Positions 7,805 through 15,581 of a stretch of DNA of 64,000 bases are shown here, in pieces. The stretch is from Azospirillum melinis. GTDB taxonomy: Bacteria > Pseudomonadota > Alphaproteobacteria > Azospirillales > Azospirillaceae. Position 1 is the first letter of the stretch. Every line of letters begins with the position of its first letter. Made by a program: the position numbers and the translations under genes. The stretch lies in the NCBI RefSeq assembly GCF_013340935.1, contig NZ_WHOS01000027.1, positions 34,490-98,489 on the forward strand, given 5' to 3'. Under the pieces are notes generated by a model, which saw nothing but the letters and a program-made list of their open reading frames with translations, searched no databases and was not told the DNA's origin.

Positions 7805-9042
7805 GGACAGCGATCGTCGTCGATCCCTACTCGACCGGACATCTGCTCGCTCCGCGGCTTCGCGCGCGCGGTTACCGCGTCATCGCGGTGCAGAGCCGTC
7901 CCGATCTCGCGCCCTCGCTGCTTCTCAGCTATGTTCCCGGCGATTTCGACGAGCTGGTCCTGTTCGACGGCGACCTCCCGGCCCTGGCCGAGCGGATGCG
8001 GGCGCACGGCCCCTCCTTCGTGCTGCCCGGCAACGAGTCCGCCGTGGAACTGGCCGACGCGCTCGGTGCGGCGCTGGGCACGCCGGGCAACACGCCCAAG
8101 CTGACGGCGGCGCGTCGCAACAAATACATGATGATCGAGCGGCTGGGCGCCGCCGGCCTGCTGACGGCCCGGCAGACCATGGTGGAGTCGGGGGCGGAGG
8201 CGGTGGAGTGGGCGGCGGGCGCCGGCTGGCCGGTGGTCGCCAAGCCGCTCGACAGCGCCTCCACCGACCATGTCTATTTCTGCGACGGCACTCCGGCGCT
8301 GCGCGAGGCCGTGGAGTCGATCCTCTCCAGCCGCAATTTCTGCGGCACGCCGAACCGGCGGGCGCTGGTGCAGACCTATCTGGACGGCGCCGAGTATGTG
8401 GTCAACACGGTGAGCCGCAATGGCCGCCACTATGTCTGCGACGTGCTGCAGTCGGCCAAGCGCACGCTGAACGGCTCGCCCTTCGTTTACGACTATTACC
8501 GCCTTCTGCCGCCGGATGACGAGCGGTCCGTCCAGCTGATGTCCTACATCCAGCGCACGCTCGACGCGCTGGAGATCACCGACGGCGCCGCCCATGCCGA
8601 AGTGCGGCTCACCTCCCGCGGACCGGCGCTGGTGGAGATCGCCGCCCGGGCCATGGGGCCGGCGGGCTCGACCACGGCGATAGGTCATGGCACCGGCCAC
8701 GATCAGGTGGATCTGCTGGTCGAGGCCTTCGACAGCGGAGTCTGCCCCGGTGGTCCCGATGGACATTACCGCTTCCTGGCCGACGCCATGGTGCTCTACC
8801 TGCCGGTGCTGGTCTCCGGCCGTGTGGAGGCGCTCCCCGACCTCGGCGTGCTGGACCGGTTCGAGAGCGTCCGCGGCTACGGCATCGTGCCGCGCATCGG
8901 TGCCCATATCGTCCCGACGCTCGACCTGACACAGGTGTTGGCGAAGATCTACCTCTCCCATGCTGACCGCGCCGTGTTCGAACGCGATTGGGCGGCGATC
9001 CGTGGAATGGAGGAGAGTCTGCAGCCGGTGGTGACCCCCTGA
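7801..9042 (+). CDS. ATP-grasp ligase (amino-acid/dipeptide ligase type)
   Basis: The 413-residue protein has an N-terminal pre-ATP-grasp Rossmann-like domain (about 1-100). A central nucleotide-binding part follows, with NKYMMIERL, WPVVAKPLDSASTDHV and the glycine-containing loop. The magnesium-binding segment AHAEVRL...VEIAARAMG lies at about 265-285. This is the pattern of carboxylate-amine ligases such as BacD/RizA and relatives. A C-terminal domain of about 100 residues closes the protein. ATG 7801 overlaps the stop of the GNAT gene. It is the last gene of the coupled cluster. With the acyltransferase and the MFS domain it suggests biosynthesis or processing of a small amide-linked compound. 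Substrates cannot be read from sequence. Confidence 0.87.
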   Translation: MRTAIVVDPYSTGHLLAPRLRARGYRVIAVQSRPDLAPSLLLSYVPGDFDELVLFDGDLPALAERMRAHGPSFVLPGNESAVELADALGAALGTPGNTPKLTAARRNKYMMIERLGAAGLLTARQTMVESGAEAVEWAAGAGWPVVAKPLDSASTDHVYFCDGTPALREAVESILSSRNFCGTPNRRALVQTYLDGAEYVVNTVSRNGRHYVCDVLQSAKRTLNGSPFVYDYYRLLPPDDERSVQLMSYIQRTLDALEITDGAAHAEVRLTSRGPALVEIAARAMGPAGSTTAIGHGTGHDQVDLLVEAFDSGVCPGGPDGHYRFLADAMVLYLPVLVSGRVEALPDLGVLDRFESVRGYGIVPRIGAHIVPTLDLTQVLAKIYLSHADRAVFERDWAAIRGMEESLQPVVTP

Positions 9043-9068
9043 AGCAATCGACCCGCAAGGAGGAATAG

Positions 9069-9875
9069 ATGGCGCACGTTCCGTATGATGAGCGGTGGGA
9101 AAAGGCCAAGAGGGAGTTCGAGGCGCTCACCGGCAAGCATAAGCCGAAGGAGAGCAAAGGCATTTTCAATGCCTTCGGCAGCCACACCGGCCTGTCCGGT
9201 TCGCTGAAGAAATGCGAGAAGGCGCTCACCGCCTGCGACACCGCCAACTCGACCGATGTCAAAGAGGGCAAGAAGGTCGTTGCCGCGTTCCAGGCCGCGT
9301 CGAAGGATTTCGCCAAGGCCAAGAAGGGCTATCTTGAAGTCCTTCAGAAGGAAATCTACGCGGAGTTCGACAAGCGTACGGAAAAGGACTTCAAGACGAA
9401 CTACGAAAAGGCGCTGAAGTTCCTGGTCAAGGAGCTTGCGGCGCTGGAAGCGACCATCGAGTCCGCGGTGGCGATGTACACCCAGAAGTTCAATGAGGCA
9501 GAGAAGGATCTGTCCCTCGAGCAGAAAATGCTCAAGAACTGGGAAAAGAACATCAACGGTGCGTTGGCCCGCGCGGCGGCCGGCGTTGCCAAGGTCAAGG
9601 CCAAGCCGACGGCGGAAACCTACAACGAGCTGTTCCCGACGCTGGCCCGCGACATCACCATGCAGCTGGTGTTCGCGCGCAAGATCGAAGGCCTGTTGGC
9701 CGATCCCGACTTCTTCAAGAAGAAGTTGGACCCCTGGGCCAATCAGAGCAACACGGCCGAGCCGGTGAAGGTGCCGCCGGATGCCACACCGAAGCTGATC
9801 CTCGACCATATGAAGGAGTTTTCGGCAGCCTGCAAGGGCGTCGTCCAGCTCGTCAACTCGCGCACGAACGCCTGA
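9069..9875 (+). CDS. Unknown helical protein sharing an N-terminal module with its neighbour
   Basis: This 268-residue protein is not recognised. It is rich in Lys, Glu and Ala, predicted to be almost entirely helical, and has no signal peptide or membrane segment. Its first 90 residues resemble those of the gene at 10089. Shared features are a Trp followed by KAK, FEA-TGK, KP, a Phe-rich turn, TG-SLK and a later FQAAS/FQSAAS segment. The remaining part has heptad-like stretches at about 95-175. A good Shine-Dalgarno (AAGGAGG at 9058-9064) precedes the ATG. It starts 26 bases after the ATP-grasp gene, so it may be read from the same transcript, though its codon use is more Lys-rich than the cluster's. 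Confidence 0.8.
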   Translation: MAHVPYDERWEKAKREFEALTGKHKPKESKGIFNAFGSHTGLSGSLKKCEKALTACDTANSTDVKEGKKVVAAFQAASKDFAKAKKGYLEVLQKEIYAEFDKRTEKDFKTNYEKALKFLVKELAALEATIESAVAMYTQKFNEAEKDLSLEQKMLKNWEKNINGALARAAAGVAKVKAKPTAETYNELFPTLARDITMQLVFARKIEGLLADPDFFKKKLDPWANQSNTAEPVKVPPDATPKLILDHMKEFSAACKGVVQLVNSRTNA

Positions 9876-9933
9876 TCGGCTGCCCGATCCGCCGCCGGTT
9901 TGACGCCGGATGGTGCCTGCGCAGGTCGGAGCA

Positions 9934-9956
9934 GGGCGGGCAAAATACGCCCGCCC
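9934..9956. terminator. Hairpin between the paired module genes
   Basis: GGGCGGGC at 9934-9941 pairs perfectly with 9949-9956 across an AAAATAC loop. It lies 59 bases after the stop of the gene ending at 9875. No T run follows on the plus strand, so termination may be partial. Confidence 0.45.
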
Positions 9957-10088
9957 GGTCCGACGGATGCCGGTCACCGGAAGGAACAACCGTGTGGGAC
10001 GGAAAGGCGTCCTCGATGGAACGGCAGCCGTGGCCCATAGAAGGGCGAAAATTTAACGAACAACAATCGTAAAATATAAGAGCAAGAG

Positions 10089-10793
10089 ATGGCAAAGAAA
10101 TATCTGGAATCCTGGAAGAAGGCCAAAGCCAAATTCGAGGCGGACACCGGCAAGAAAAAGCCCGACCCGAAGAGCCGCTTCGGGAAAATTTTTGCCAAAG
10201 TCAGCTCTACGGGATTTGAAAAATCGTTGAAGGCGTACGATGCGGCGAAGACCGTCAAGGAGGCGGAGAAGTACGCACGCGCCTTCCAATCTGCCGCCTC
10301 CGACTACATCCCGACGCTGGACGCTGCCGGCAAAGCGGCGCGGCAGGATGGGGACAGCGTGTATGCCGACGCCTGCGCCGCGATGGTTGCGTCGCTCAAC
10401 AAGATCACCGCAAACGTCTTCATGGATCTGGAACGGTTCGGGAGCTGGCCGGATGACCTCGACGGCTTTTTCAAATCGCCATACTGGCACAAGCTCCTGC
10501 TGAAGCAGGCAAAAAAGGAATACTCGACCGAGAATATGGAGCTTTTCGGGCTGATCCTGAACAAGAAGGTGAACTCGGAAGCCAACGCGCAGAAGGCCTA
10601 TGAACTTTACGTCCGAGTGGGTTCTCAGAAAGAGGTCAACATGTCCTCATCGACCCGGAAGCTCTGCGACAAATGTGCGCAGGACGGCAAATGGAAGGCG
10701 ATGCCCTGGGACAAGGTCGAGATGGAAGTCGGCGTAAATCTGGCCGATACCGTCGCGAGGCTCGGCGCGGCGGTGGCCGACGGGACGGCGTAG
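10089..10793 (+). CDS. RGS-domain-like protein with shared N-terminal module
   Basis: The 234-residue protein has two parts. Residues 1-80 match the N-terminus of the gene at 9069. Residues about 124-225 look like a eukaryote-style RGS (regulator of G-protein signalling) fold. Visible signatures are EYSTENMELF at 144-153, then QKAYELYV at 168-175 and KEVNMSSSTR at 181-190. These fall in the same order and at the same spacing as the EYSEEN-F, KAK-IY and EVN-S-TR signatures of RGS4-type proteins. RGS domains accelerate GTP hydrolysis by heterotrimeric G-alpha proteins, but no such GTPase is known in bacteria, so its role here is open. No signal peptide is seen. An A/T-rich leader with AAGAG precedes the ATG. 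Confidence 0.78.
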   Translation: MAKKYLESWKKAKAKFEADTGKKKPDPKSRFGKIFAKVSSTGFEKSLKAYDAAKTVKEAEKYARAFQSAASDYIPTLDAAGKAARQDGDSVYADACAAMVASLNKITANVFMDLERFGSWPDDLDGFFKSPYWHKLLLKQAKKEYSTENMELFGLILNKKVNSEANAQKAYELYVRVGSQKEVNMSSSTRKLCDKCAQDGKWKAMPWDKVEMEVGVNLADTVARLGAAVADGTA

Positions 10794-10985
10794 CGCTGCC
10801 CACAGCGGTCGCATCTGTCTCCCGCCATAGGATGTCCGCTGGATATTGGAGGTGCGGATTGCCGCGTTGACCTGCATACTCGTCGTTGGGTGTCACCTGT
10901 CCCGGAAGTAGGCATTCGGAAGCGTCAGGGTCCGGATGCCGCATCTGTGCGTTTCATCTCCGGGAATGACACCGAGGCGAGTGCC

Positions 10986-11204
10986 ATGATGAAGGATCCG
11001 AAGCAGATCGCGCGCGTTTGCCTCCAGGCGGCACGCGTCGACTTGGAAGCGCACGCTGCCTGTGGGCTGATCACCGCGGACGACGAGTTCGGCCTGCGCT
11101 ACAAGATCGCTGTCCAGGCATGCGATGTGAACGGCGACGATTGCCGGTTTCCCGCCTGCGCGTGCCCTTGGCCGGACTGTTCCCGGCAATCCCGGAACCA
11201 GTGA
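10986..11204 (+). CDS. Small Cys-rich hypothetical protein
   Basis: This 72-residue protein is not recognised. The first half is helical (KQIARVCLQAARVDLEAHAA), and the second half is Cys-rich with CDVNGDDCRFPACACPWPDC. Such clustered Cys residues could bind a metal. The start is chosen at the ATGATG at 10986 because GAGGCGAG lies just upstream. The frame is open further upstream to 10890. A strong hairpin follows at 11221. Confidence 0.5.
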   Translation: MMKDPKQIARVCLQAARVDLEAHAACGLITADDEFGLRYKIAVQACDVNGDDCRFPACACPWPDCSRQSRNQ

Positions 11205-11220
11205 TCCGAATATGGGCTGA

Positions 11221-11264
11221 GGAAGCCGCCGTCGCCGGCCCTCTGACCGGCGACGGCGGCTTCC
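11221..11264. terminator. Strong 18-bp hairpin terminator
   Basis: Positions 11221-11238 pair perfectly with 11247-11264 across an 8-base loop, 16 bases after the stop of the small Cys-rich gene. The following bases are pyrimidine-rich (TTCA). It probably ends plus-strand transcription before the degraded region. Confidence 0.7.
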
Positions 11265-11300
11265 TTCACGTCGGCTTCCGCCGGAGCGGCGTTACCCGTT

Positions 11301-11676
11301 TCACACTGTCAGGAACAGCGCGGGGGTCCCCACCCGCGACTGGTCGCGCCGGCGTCCGGTGAGGAGCAGCGGATGCTCGCGGCCTGCCGCCAGATCCAGT
11401 CCGGCCAGCGCCAGTTCCGCCAGCGCCTTGTCCCGCTGCTCCGCCTTCGGCAGCCGGCCGGCCATCCACAGGCCGAACCGCACATGTCGAGCACGTCGGG
11501 CCAGGGAAACAGCAGCGGCGACTGGAAGACATGGCCGAGCGCCGGTATCTTCGGCGTCACCGTCTCGCCGTCGATGGTGATGCGGCCGGAATCGGGCGGC
11601 AGGAAGCCGGACAGCAGGTTCAGCAGCGTGGTCTTGCCGCAGCCCGATGGGCCGAGCAACGCCACGAACTTCCCCG
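11301..11676 (-). pseudogene. Frameshifted, truncated ABC-transporter ATPase (SsuB/TauB-like) remnant
   Basis: The minus strand reads PGKFVALLGPSGCGKTTLLN, an intact Walker A, then a Q-loop FQSPLLFPWPDVLD. After that the frame breaks. The sequence continues in another frame as VRFGLWMAGRLPKAEQRDKA, which is how such ATPases normally go on after VLDN. The change is explained by loss of one A near 11485 (GACATGTGCGG where GACAATGTGCGG is expected). The LSGG signature, Walker B and switch His are absent, so the 3' half is deleted. The N-terminal strand before PGKF is also missing. This is a decayed fragment of a nitrate/sulfonate/taurine-type importer ATPase. Confidence 0.8.
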
Positions 11677-11877
11677 GACGGGCTGATCGAGTGCCGCAAG
11701 GGTACCTTCACGGCGGGCAAGCGCGTCCAGCATCCGCCCGGCCTGCCGGCGGGAGCGCCGGTGCTGGTGATGGACCGCCGTTCCGTCTTCGTCGGCGGCG
11801 GCTGCGCCGACCGTTCGGTTTTCCATATCAGATCCGAACGCTACAGCGTCATCCTGTCCCACCGCTGGGAAGGGTAG
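11677..11877 (+). pseudogene. C-terminal fragment of an unidentified gene abutting the ATPase remnant
   Basis: From about 11677 a plus-strand frame with strong G/C third positions runs to a stop at 11877. Its translation begins DGLIECRKGTFTAGK and ends SVILSHRWEG. It has no convincing start or ribosome binding site and abuts the ATPase remnant head to head, so it looks like the tail of a gene joined by deletion. The family is not recognised. It could also be a chance frame. Confidence 0.4.
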
Positions 11878-12149
11878 GGTTGGGCGACGGACATCCCGGC
11901 TTGATAATACATGAAATATCTGTGCATCAGAATTTTAAATCGCTATCTTTACAGTAGGAATAAATAAGGTCTATGTTCTCTCCAGATGGTGAATGGAGAG
12001 CGCTGCACACGACCCCGAACGAGGAAGGATAGCGATCCGCGGCAGTCCATCGCTGTCGCCCGGACAGTCCCCGCCGATCCGGATACCCCGCTGCCGCCAA
12101 CCGATCCGAATTTCAAAATTTGAAAGCCAGATTTTTGAAAGCCAGCCCC
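11878..12149. other. Non-coding stretch with A/T-rich section
   Basis: No supported gene was found. Bases 11900-11975 are markedly A/T-rich compared with the rest of the window and may be an old promoter or a scar of insertion. A near-duplicate short segment, AAATTTGAAAGCCAG then TTTTTGAAAGCCAG, occurs around 12114-12143, just before the small gene that follows. Confidence 0.4.
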
Positions 12150-12314
12150 ATGCTCGATCTGATCCTTCGTTCCACCGCCCTGGTCGCCGGCACCCTGTCG
12201 CTGCTGGCCGCACTCGGCCTTGCCCAGCCTGCCTTTTCGCGGACCGTGCCTACCGGCCCGGCGAAGGTGCCGGTGATGGTTGGCGTCGGCGGGCTGCCGT
12301 CGGTCGGCCAATAG
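12150..12314 (+). CDS. Small putative secreted protein
   Basis: This 54-residue frame starts with MLDLILRSTALVAGTLSLLA, a good hydrophobic signal or anchor sequence, with a possible cleavage after the AQPAFS segment at about residue 30. The mature part would be only about 25 residues, Gly/Val/Pro-rich. An in-frame ATG at 12120 would extend it. The stop lies 23 bases from the end of the convergent TPR gene. It is a weak call based only on the signal-like N-terminus. Confidence 0.4.
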   Translation: MLDLILRSTALVAGTLSLLAALGLAQPAFSRTVPTGPAKVPVMVGVGGLPSVGQ

Positions 12315-12337
12315 CAGTTCCCGCGTTCGGCGGTTTC

Positions 12338-14140
12338 TCACGGCATAGCCCAACGCTCCAGGGCGGTGCGGACCCGAAGGATGACGGGAGGCCAGTCGCC
12401 CGGCCGGTCCTGGCGGAACAGGCGCATCGTCGGATACCAGGGGCTGTCGGACCGGTCGCGCAGCCAGCGCCAGCAGGCATCATGGCGCGACAGCATCCAG
12501 ACCGGCCGTCCCAGCGCGCCGGCCAGATGGCACACCGAGGTGTCCACGCTGATGACGAGGTCGAGTTCCGCGACGAGCGCGGCGGTGTCGGCGAAATCCT
12601 CGACCTCATCCATCCAGTCGACAAGGTCGAGACCGGGCGGACACGCCTCGCTCGCCGGCGGACCTTTTTGCAGGCTGTAGAACCTCACACCCGGAATGCC
12701 CGCGAGCGGAGCCAGCGCGGAAAGCGGCAGGCTGCGCCGCCGGTCGACCATATGCGCGACGAACTGGTCGTCATGCGCCGAACCGGCCCAGACCAGACCG
12801 ACCTTCAGTCCGCCCTCACCGCCGGGGCTCCCGTCGAGCCTCCGTTTCCAGGCGGCGCGCTCCTGCCCGGACGAGCTCAGATATGGGACGGAGGCCGGAA
12901 TGGTGGCCAGACCCGTGCCGAACACCAGGGGAAGGCTGAGCAGCGGAATGCAGGCATCGCAAGCCGGTGGCGGCTCCGTGAGCGACCGGACGGAGGCGAT
13001 GCCGGGAAGCCCGGACAGCAGCCGGACCAGCGCCGGCTGCACCATCAGGTGGACCTGGGCGCCGAGTGCCGCCAGCATCGGGGCATAACGGACGAACTGA
13101 AGCGTATCTCCCTGCCCCTGTTCGGCGACCAGAAGGAGTGAGCGCCCTGCCGGATTTCCGCCGGTCCAGTGTGGCGCATGGGCCGGATAGGCCACATGCT
13201 CCATCCGCCAGCGCGATTCGTAGAGGCGCCACCCCTTGGCGAAGTCGCCTTCCGCCAGCAGCACCATGGACAGGTTGAAGCGGGCGATGTCGCTTTCGGG
13301 CTGAAGCGCCAGGGCGCGCTCGTTGCCGCGGCGCGCCGGTTCCGTCATTCCGCTGCCATGTTCAGCCAGGGACAGGTTGATGAGGGCGGCCGGAGAAGCC
13401 GGTTGCAGGACGAGAGAGTGGCGGGCCAGCGATAGGGCCGTCGCGAAATCGCCGCGCAGGGTTGCCGCCAGACTGTCGCCGGCTTCGGCATGTCCTTCCA
13501 GCGGCGCCAGCCGGCGCAGCCGGCCATGCAGGGCCTGCGCCGCGTCGAGCCTGCCCAGCCTGATCAGCAGGCCGGCATGGTTCACATAGCCGGCCGGGCG
13601 GTCAGGCGCCAGCGCAACCGCGCGCTGGACACAGGCAAGCGGAAGAGCCGGCTCCACCGTTTTGCCAAGCCCTCCGGCCAGCGCCAGCCACGGCAGCGGG
13701 TTATCCGGAGCCAGCCGCACCGCCCGGCGGAGGACAATCGGCAGGCGCTCCATCGCCCGCCGGTCCAGCAGGATCGAGCCGGCGACCGACCAGGCTTCGG
13801 CAAACCCCGGATCGAGCGCCAATGCGCGCATCGCGGCGCGCGCCGCGACCTTGGAGCGGCGGCTTTTGAGTAACAGCGCGGCCAGCCCGGTCCAGGCCTT
13901 CGGGTAGGCAGGACGCAACCGCAATGCATGGCGGTAAGCCTGCGCCGCACCGGCAGATTGGCCCAAGGCACGCCGCGCTTCAGCGAGATTATGCCAGATG
14001 CTTGCCCGATGGGGCGCCAACAGGGCGGCTGTGGTGAAGTGGGAAGCGGCAAGCGCTGCCTCTCCCTCGGCCAGGGCGGCGGCGCCTCGGAGGGTGAGGG
14101 CGACGGCCGGGTCTGCAAAACTTTTGGTTTGGTAGGACAT
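12338..14140 (-). CDS. TPR protein with C-terminal glycosyltransferase (GT-B) domain
   Basis: The 600-residue protein has about eight tetratricopeptide repeats over residues 1-330, recognisable from recurring A-L-LxP and WxxLA patterns such as PHRASIWHNLAEARRALGQ. A GT-B-like domain follows from about 340 to 590. Typical elements of that half are LLLVAEQGQGDTLQFVRYAP, KVGLVWAGS and ELDLVISVDTSVCHLAGALG, the last being the nucleotide-sugar-binding region of GT9/GT41-like enzymes. Such TPR-glycosyltransferases modify proteins or surface glycans. It is divergent from the TIGR03032-like gene and the giant repeat protein, so the giant protein or an envelope glycan is a plausible target. AGAGGG precedes the ATG. 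Confidence 0.87.
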   Translation of the reverse strand: MSYQTKSFADPAVALTLRGAAALAEGEAALAASHFTTAALLAPHRASIWHNLAEARRALGQSAGAAQAYRHALRLRPAYPKAWTGLAALLLKSRRSKVAARAAMRALALDPGFAEAWSVAGSILLDRRAMERLPIVLRRAVRLAPDNPLPWLALAGGLGKTVEPALPLACVQRAVALAPDRPAGYVNHAGLLIRLGRLDAAQALHGRLRRLAPLEGHAEAGDSLAATLRGDFATALSLARHSLVLQPASPAALINLSLAEHGSGMTEPARRGNERALALQPESDIARFNLSMVLLAEGDFAKGWRLYESRWRMEHVAYPAHAPHWTGGNPAGRSLLLVAEQGQGDTLQFVRYAPMLAALGAQVHLMVQPALVRLLSGLPGIASVRSLTEPPPACDACIPLLSLPLVFGTGLATIPASVPYLSSSGQERAAWKRRLDGSPGGEGGLKVGLVWAGSAHDDQFVAHMVDRRRSLPLSALAPLAGIPGVRFYSLQKGPPASEACPPGLDLVDWMDEVEDFADTAALVAELDLVISVDTSVCHLAGALGRPVWMLSRHDACWRWLRDRSDSPWYPTMRLFRQDRPGDWPPVILRVRTALERWAMP

Positions 14141-14433
14141 AATAAAATTGCCCTCTGGAACGTCTCGGACCGATGCAGAGCAGCCTTGGAGAGATGTATA
14201 GGCGGATTGGTGCTTCGGTCCGATTCGGACGGATGAAATTCCCGGTCCGCTCCGACCTCTGCAATCTTAAATCGTTCCTCCGTCGATATCCTCCCAAGTC
14301 ATTTCTATCTTCGGATGCGGGTAATTCCCAACTTAAAGGAGATTTCATATTCTATTATTAATTTAACTTTATTTTACGGCGTATGCGAATAAATCATTGA
14401 GGATGGTTGGGGACGGACGAGAGGGAACGTTGG
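14141..14433. promoter_or_regulatory. Divergent promoter region
   Basis: This 293-base gap separates the TPR-glycosyltransferase from the TIGR03032-like gene. Bases 14335-14385 are strongly A/T-rich (long runs of T and A around TATTATTAATTTAACTTT), unlike the rest of the window, which suits promoters for one or both genes. No exact boxes are claimed. Confidence 0.5.
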
Positions 14434-15513
14434 ATGGCCACTGAAGAACGATCCCTGCCCATGGCGGCCCGGCCAATGCTGGAAGCTACACCGAGTCTGC
14501 CCGACTGGCTGGAGACGATCGGCTGCGCGATTGCCTTTTCGACATACGAGACCCACAGGCTGTTCTTTCTGGGGTTGGGTGAGGATGGGCGTTTGAAGGC
14601 CCATGAGCGGATGGTGCAGCGTTGCCAGGGGCTGTGTATCGACGGCGGCGCGCTGTGGGTCGGCGGGCAGTCCCACCTCTGGCGCTTCGCCAATACGCTT
14701 CAGCCATCCGACCGGACGCCGTCGGGCGCGGACCGTCTTTACGTGCCGCGCCTGGGCTATATGACCGGCGACGTCGATATCCATGACATCGCGGTCGGGC
14801 ATGACGGTGTTCCGGTCTTCGTCAACACCCGCTTCAGCTGTCTTGCCGTTCCCGACCCCGACCGGGGCTTCCGTCCGGTCTGGAAGCCCGCCTTCATTTC
14901 CGCTCTGCGCAACGAGGACCGCTGCCATCTGAACGGGATGGCGCTCGGCGAGGACGGCCGGCCGATGTTCGCGACGGCATTGGGCCGCTGCGATGTCATC
15001 GAGGGCTGGCGCGAGCGCCGGACCGACGGAGGCGTGCTGATCGATGTCCCGTCCGGCGAGGTCGCCTGTGCCGGACTGTCGATGCCCCACTCCCCCCGCT
15101 GGCACCGCGGCCGGCTTTGGCTGCTCAATTCCGGCAGCGGCGAACTTGGAACGGTGGACGGAAGCGGCCGCTTCGAGCCGGTCTGCTTCTGCCCCGGCTT
15201 CGCGCGCGGGCTGGCCTTTCACGGGAAATGGGCGGTCATCGGGCTGTCGCGTCCACGGGGCGGTCACGGAACGCTGAGCGCCTTGCCGCTCGAACCGGCG
15301 CTGGAGCGGGCCGGGGTTTCCGCCCAGTGCGGCTTGGCCGTCGTCGATACGGACAGCGGAACCGTGGCGCATATGCTGTGGCTGCATCACACCGTGAACG
15401 AGCTGTACGACGTCGCCATCCTTCCCGGCGTACGCCGTGCGGAGGCGGTGGGATTGCTCGACGCGCGGGCGCTGGCCGAAGCGGTGACCATTCCAACGGA
15501 GATTCCGAATTGA
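14434..15513 (+). CDS. TIGR03032/DUF4915-like conserved protein
   Basis: The 359-residue protein matches the general pattern of the TIGR03032 family of uncharacterised beta-propeller-like proteins. Visible segments include LWVGGQSHLWRF, VDIHDIAVG, NEDRCHLNGMALGEDGRP, MPHSPRWHRGRLWLLNSGSGEL and FARGLAFHGKWAVIGLS. The family often occurs beside TPR proteins and large repeat proteins, as it does here. The preferred ATG is at 14434. A TTG at 14407 would add nine residues. Its stop lies 68 bases before the giant gene, so both may be one transcription unit. Its biochemical role is not known. Confidence 0.75.
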   Translation: MATEERSLPMAARPMLEATPSLPDWLETIGCAIAFSTYETHRLFFLGLGEDGRLKAHERMVQRCQGLCIDGGALWVGGQSHLWRFANTLQPSDRTPSGADRLYVPRLGYMTGDVDIHDIAVGHDGVPVFVNTRFSCLAVPDPDRGFRPVWKPAFISALRNEDRCHLNGMALGEDGRPMFATALGRCDVIEGWRERRTDGGVLIDVPSGEVACAGLSMPHSPRWHRGRLWLLNSGSGELGTVDGSGRFEPVCFCPGFARGLAFHGKWAVIGLSRPRGGHGTLSALPLEPALERAGVSAQCGLAVVDTDSGTVAHMLWLHHTVNELYDVAILPGVRRAEAVGLLDARALAEAVTIPTEIPN

Positions 15514-15581
15514 CCGGACGTCCGATGGCGGACGATGAGCGGAATTGTTGTCGGCGCTTGCATTTGAGGGGCTGAAAGATC

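Noticed and set aside
7801..9042. Biotin carboxylase or carbamoyl-phosphate synthetase
   Set aside because: Length, N-terminal domain and lack of carboxylase motifs fit a stand-alone amino-acid ligase type instead.
9876..10088. Small gene between the two module genes
   Set aside because: No frame with a start, ribosome binding site and sensible codon use. The gap holds a hairpin and an A/T-rich leader.
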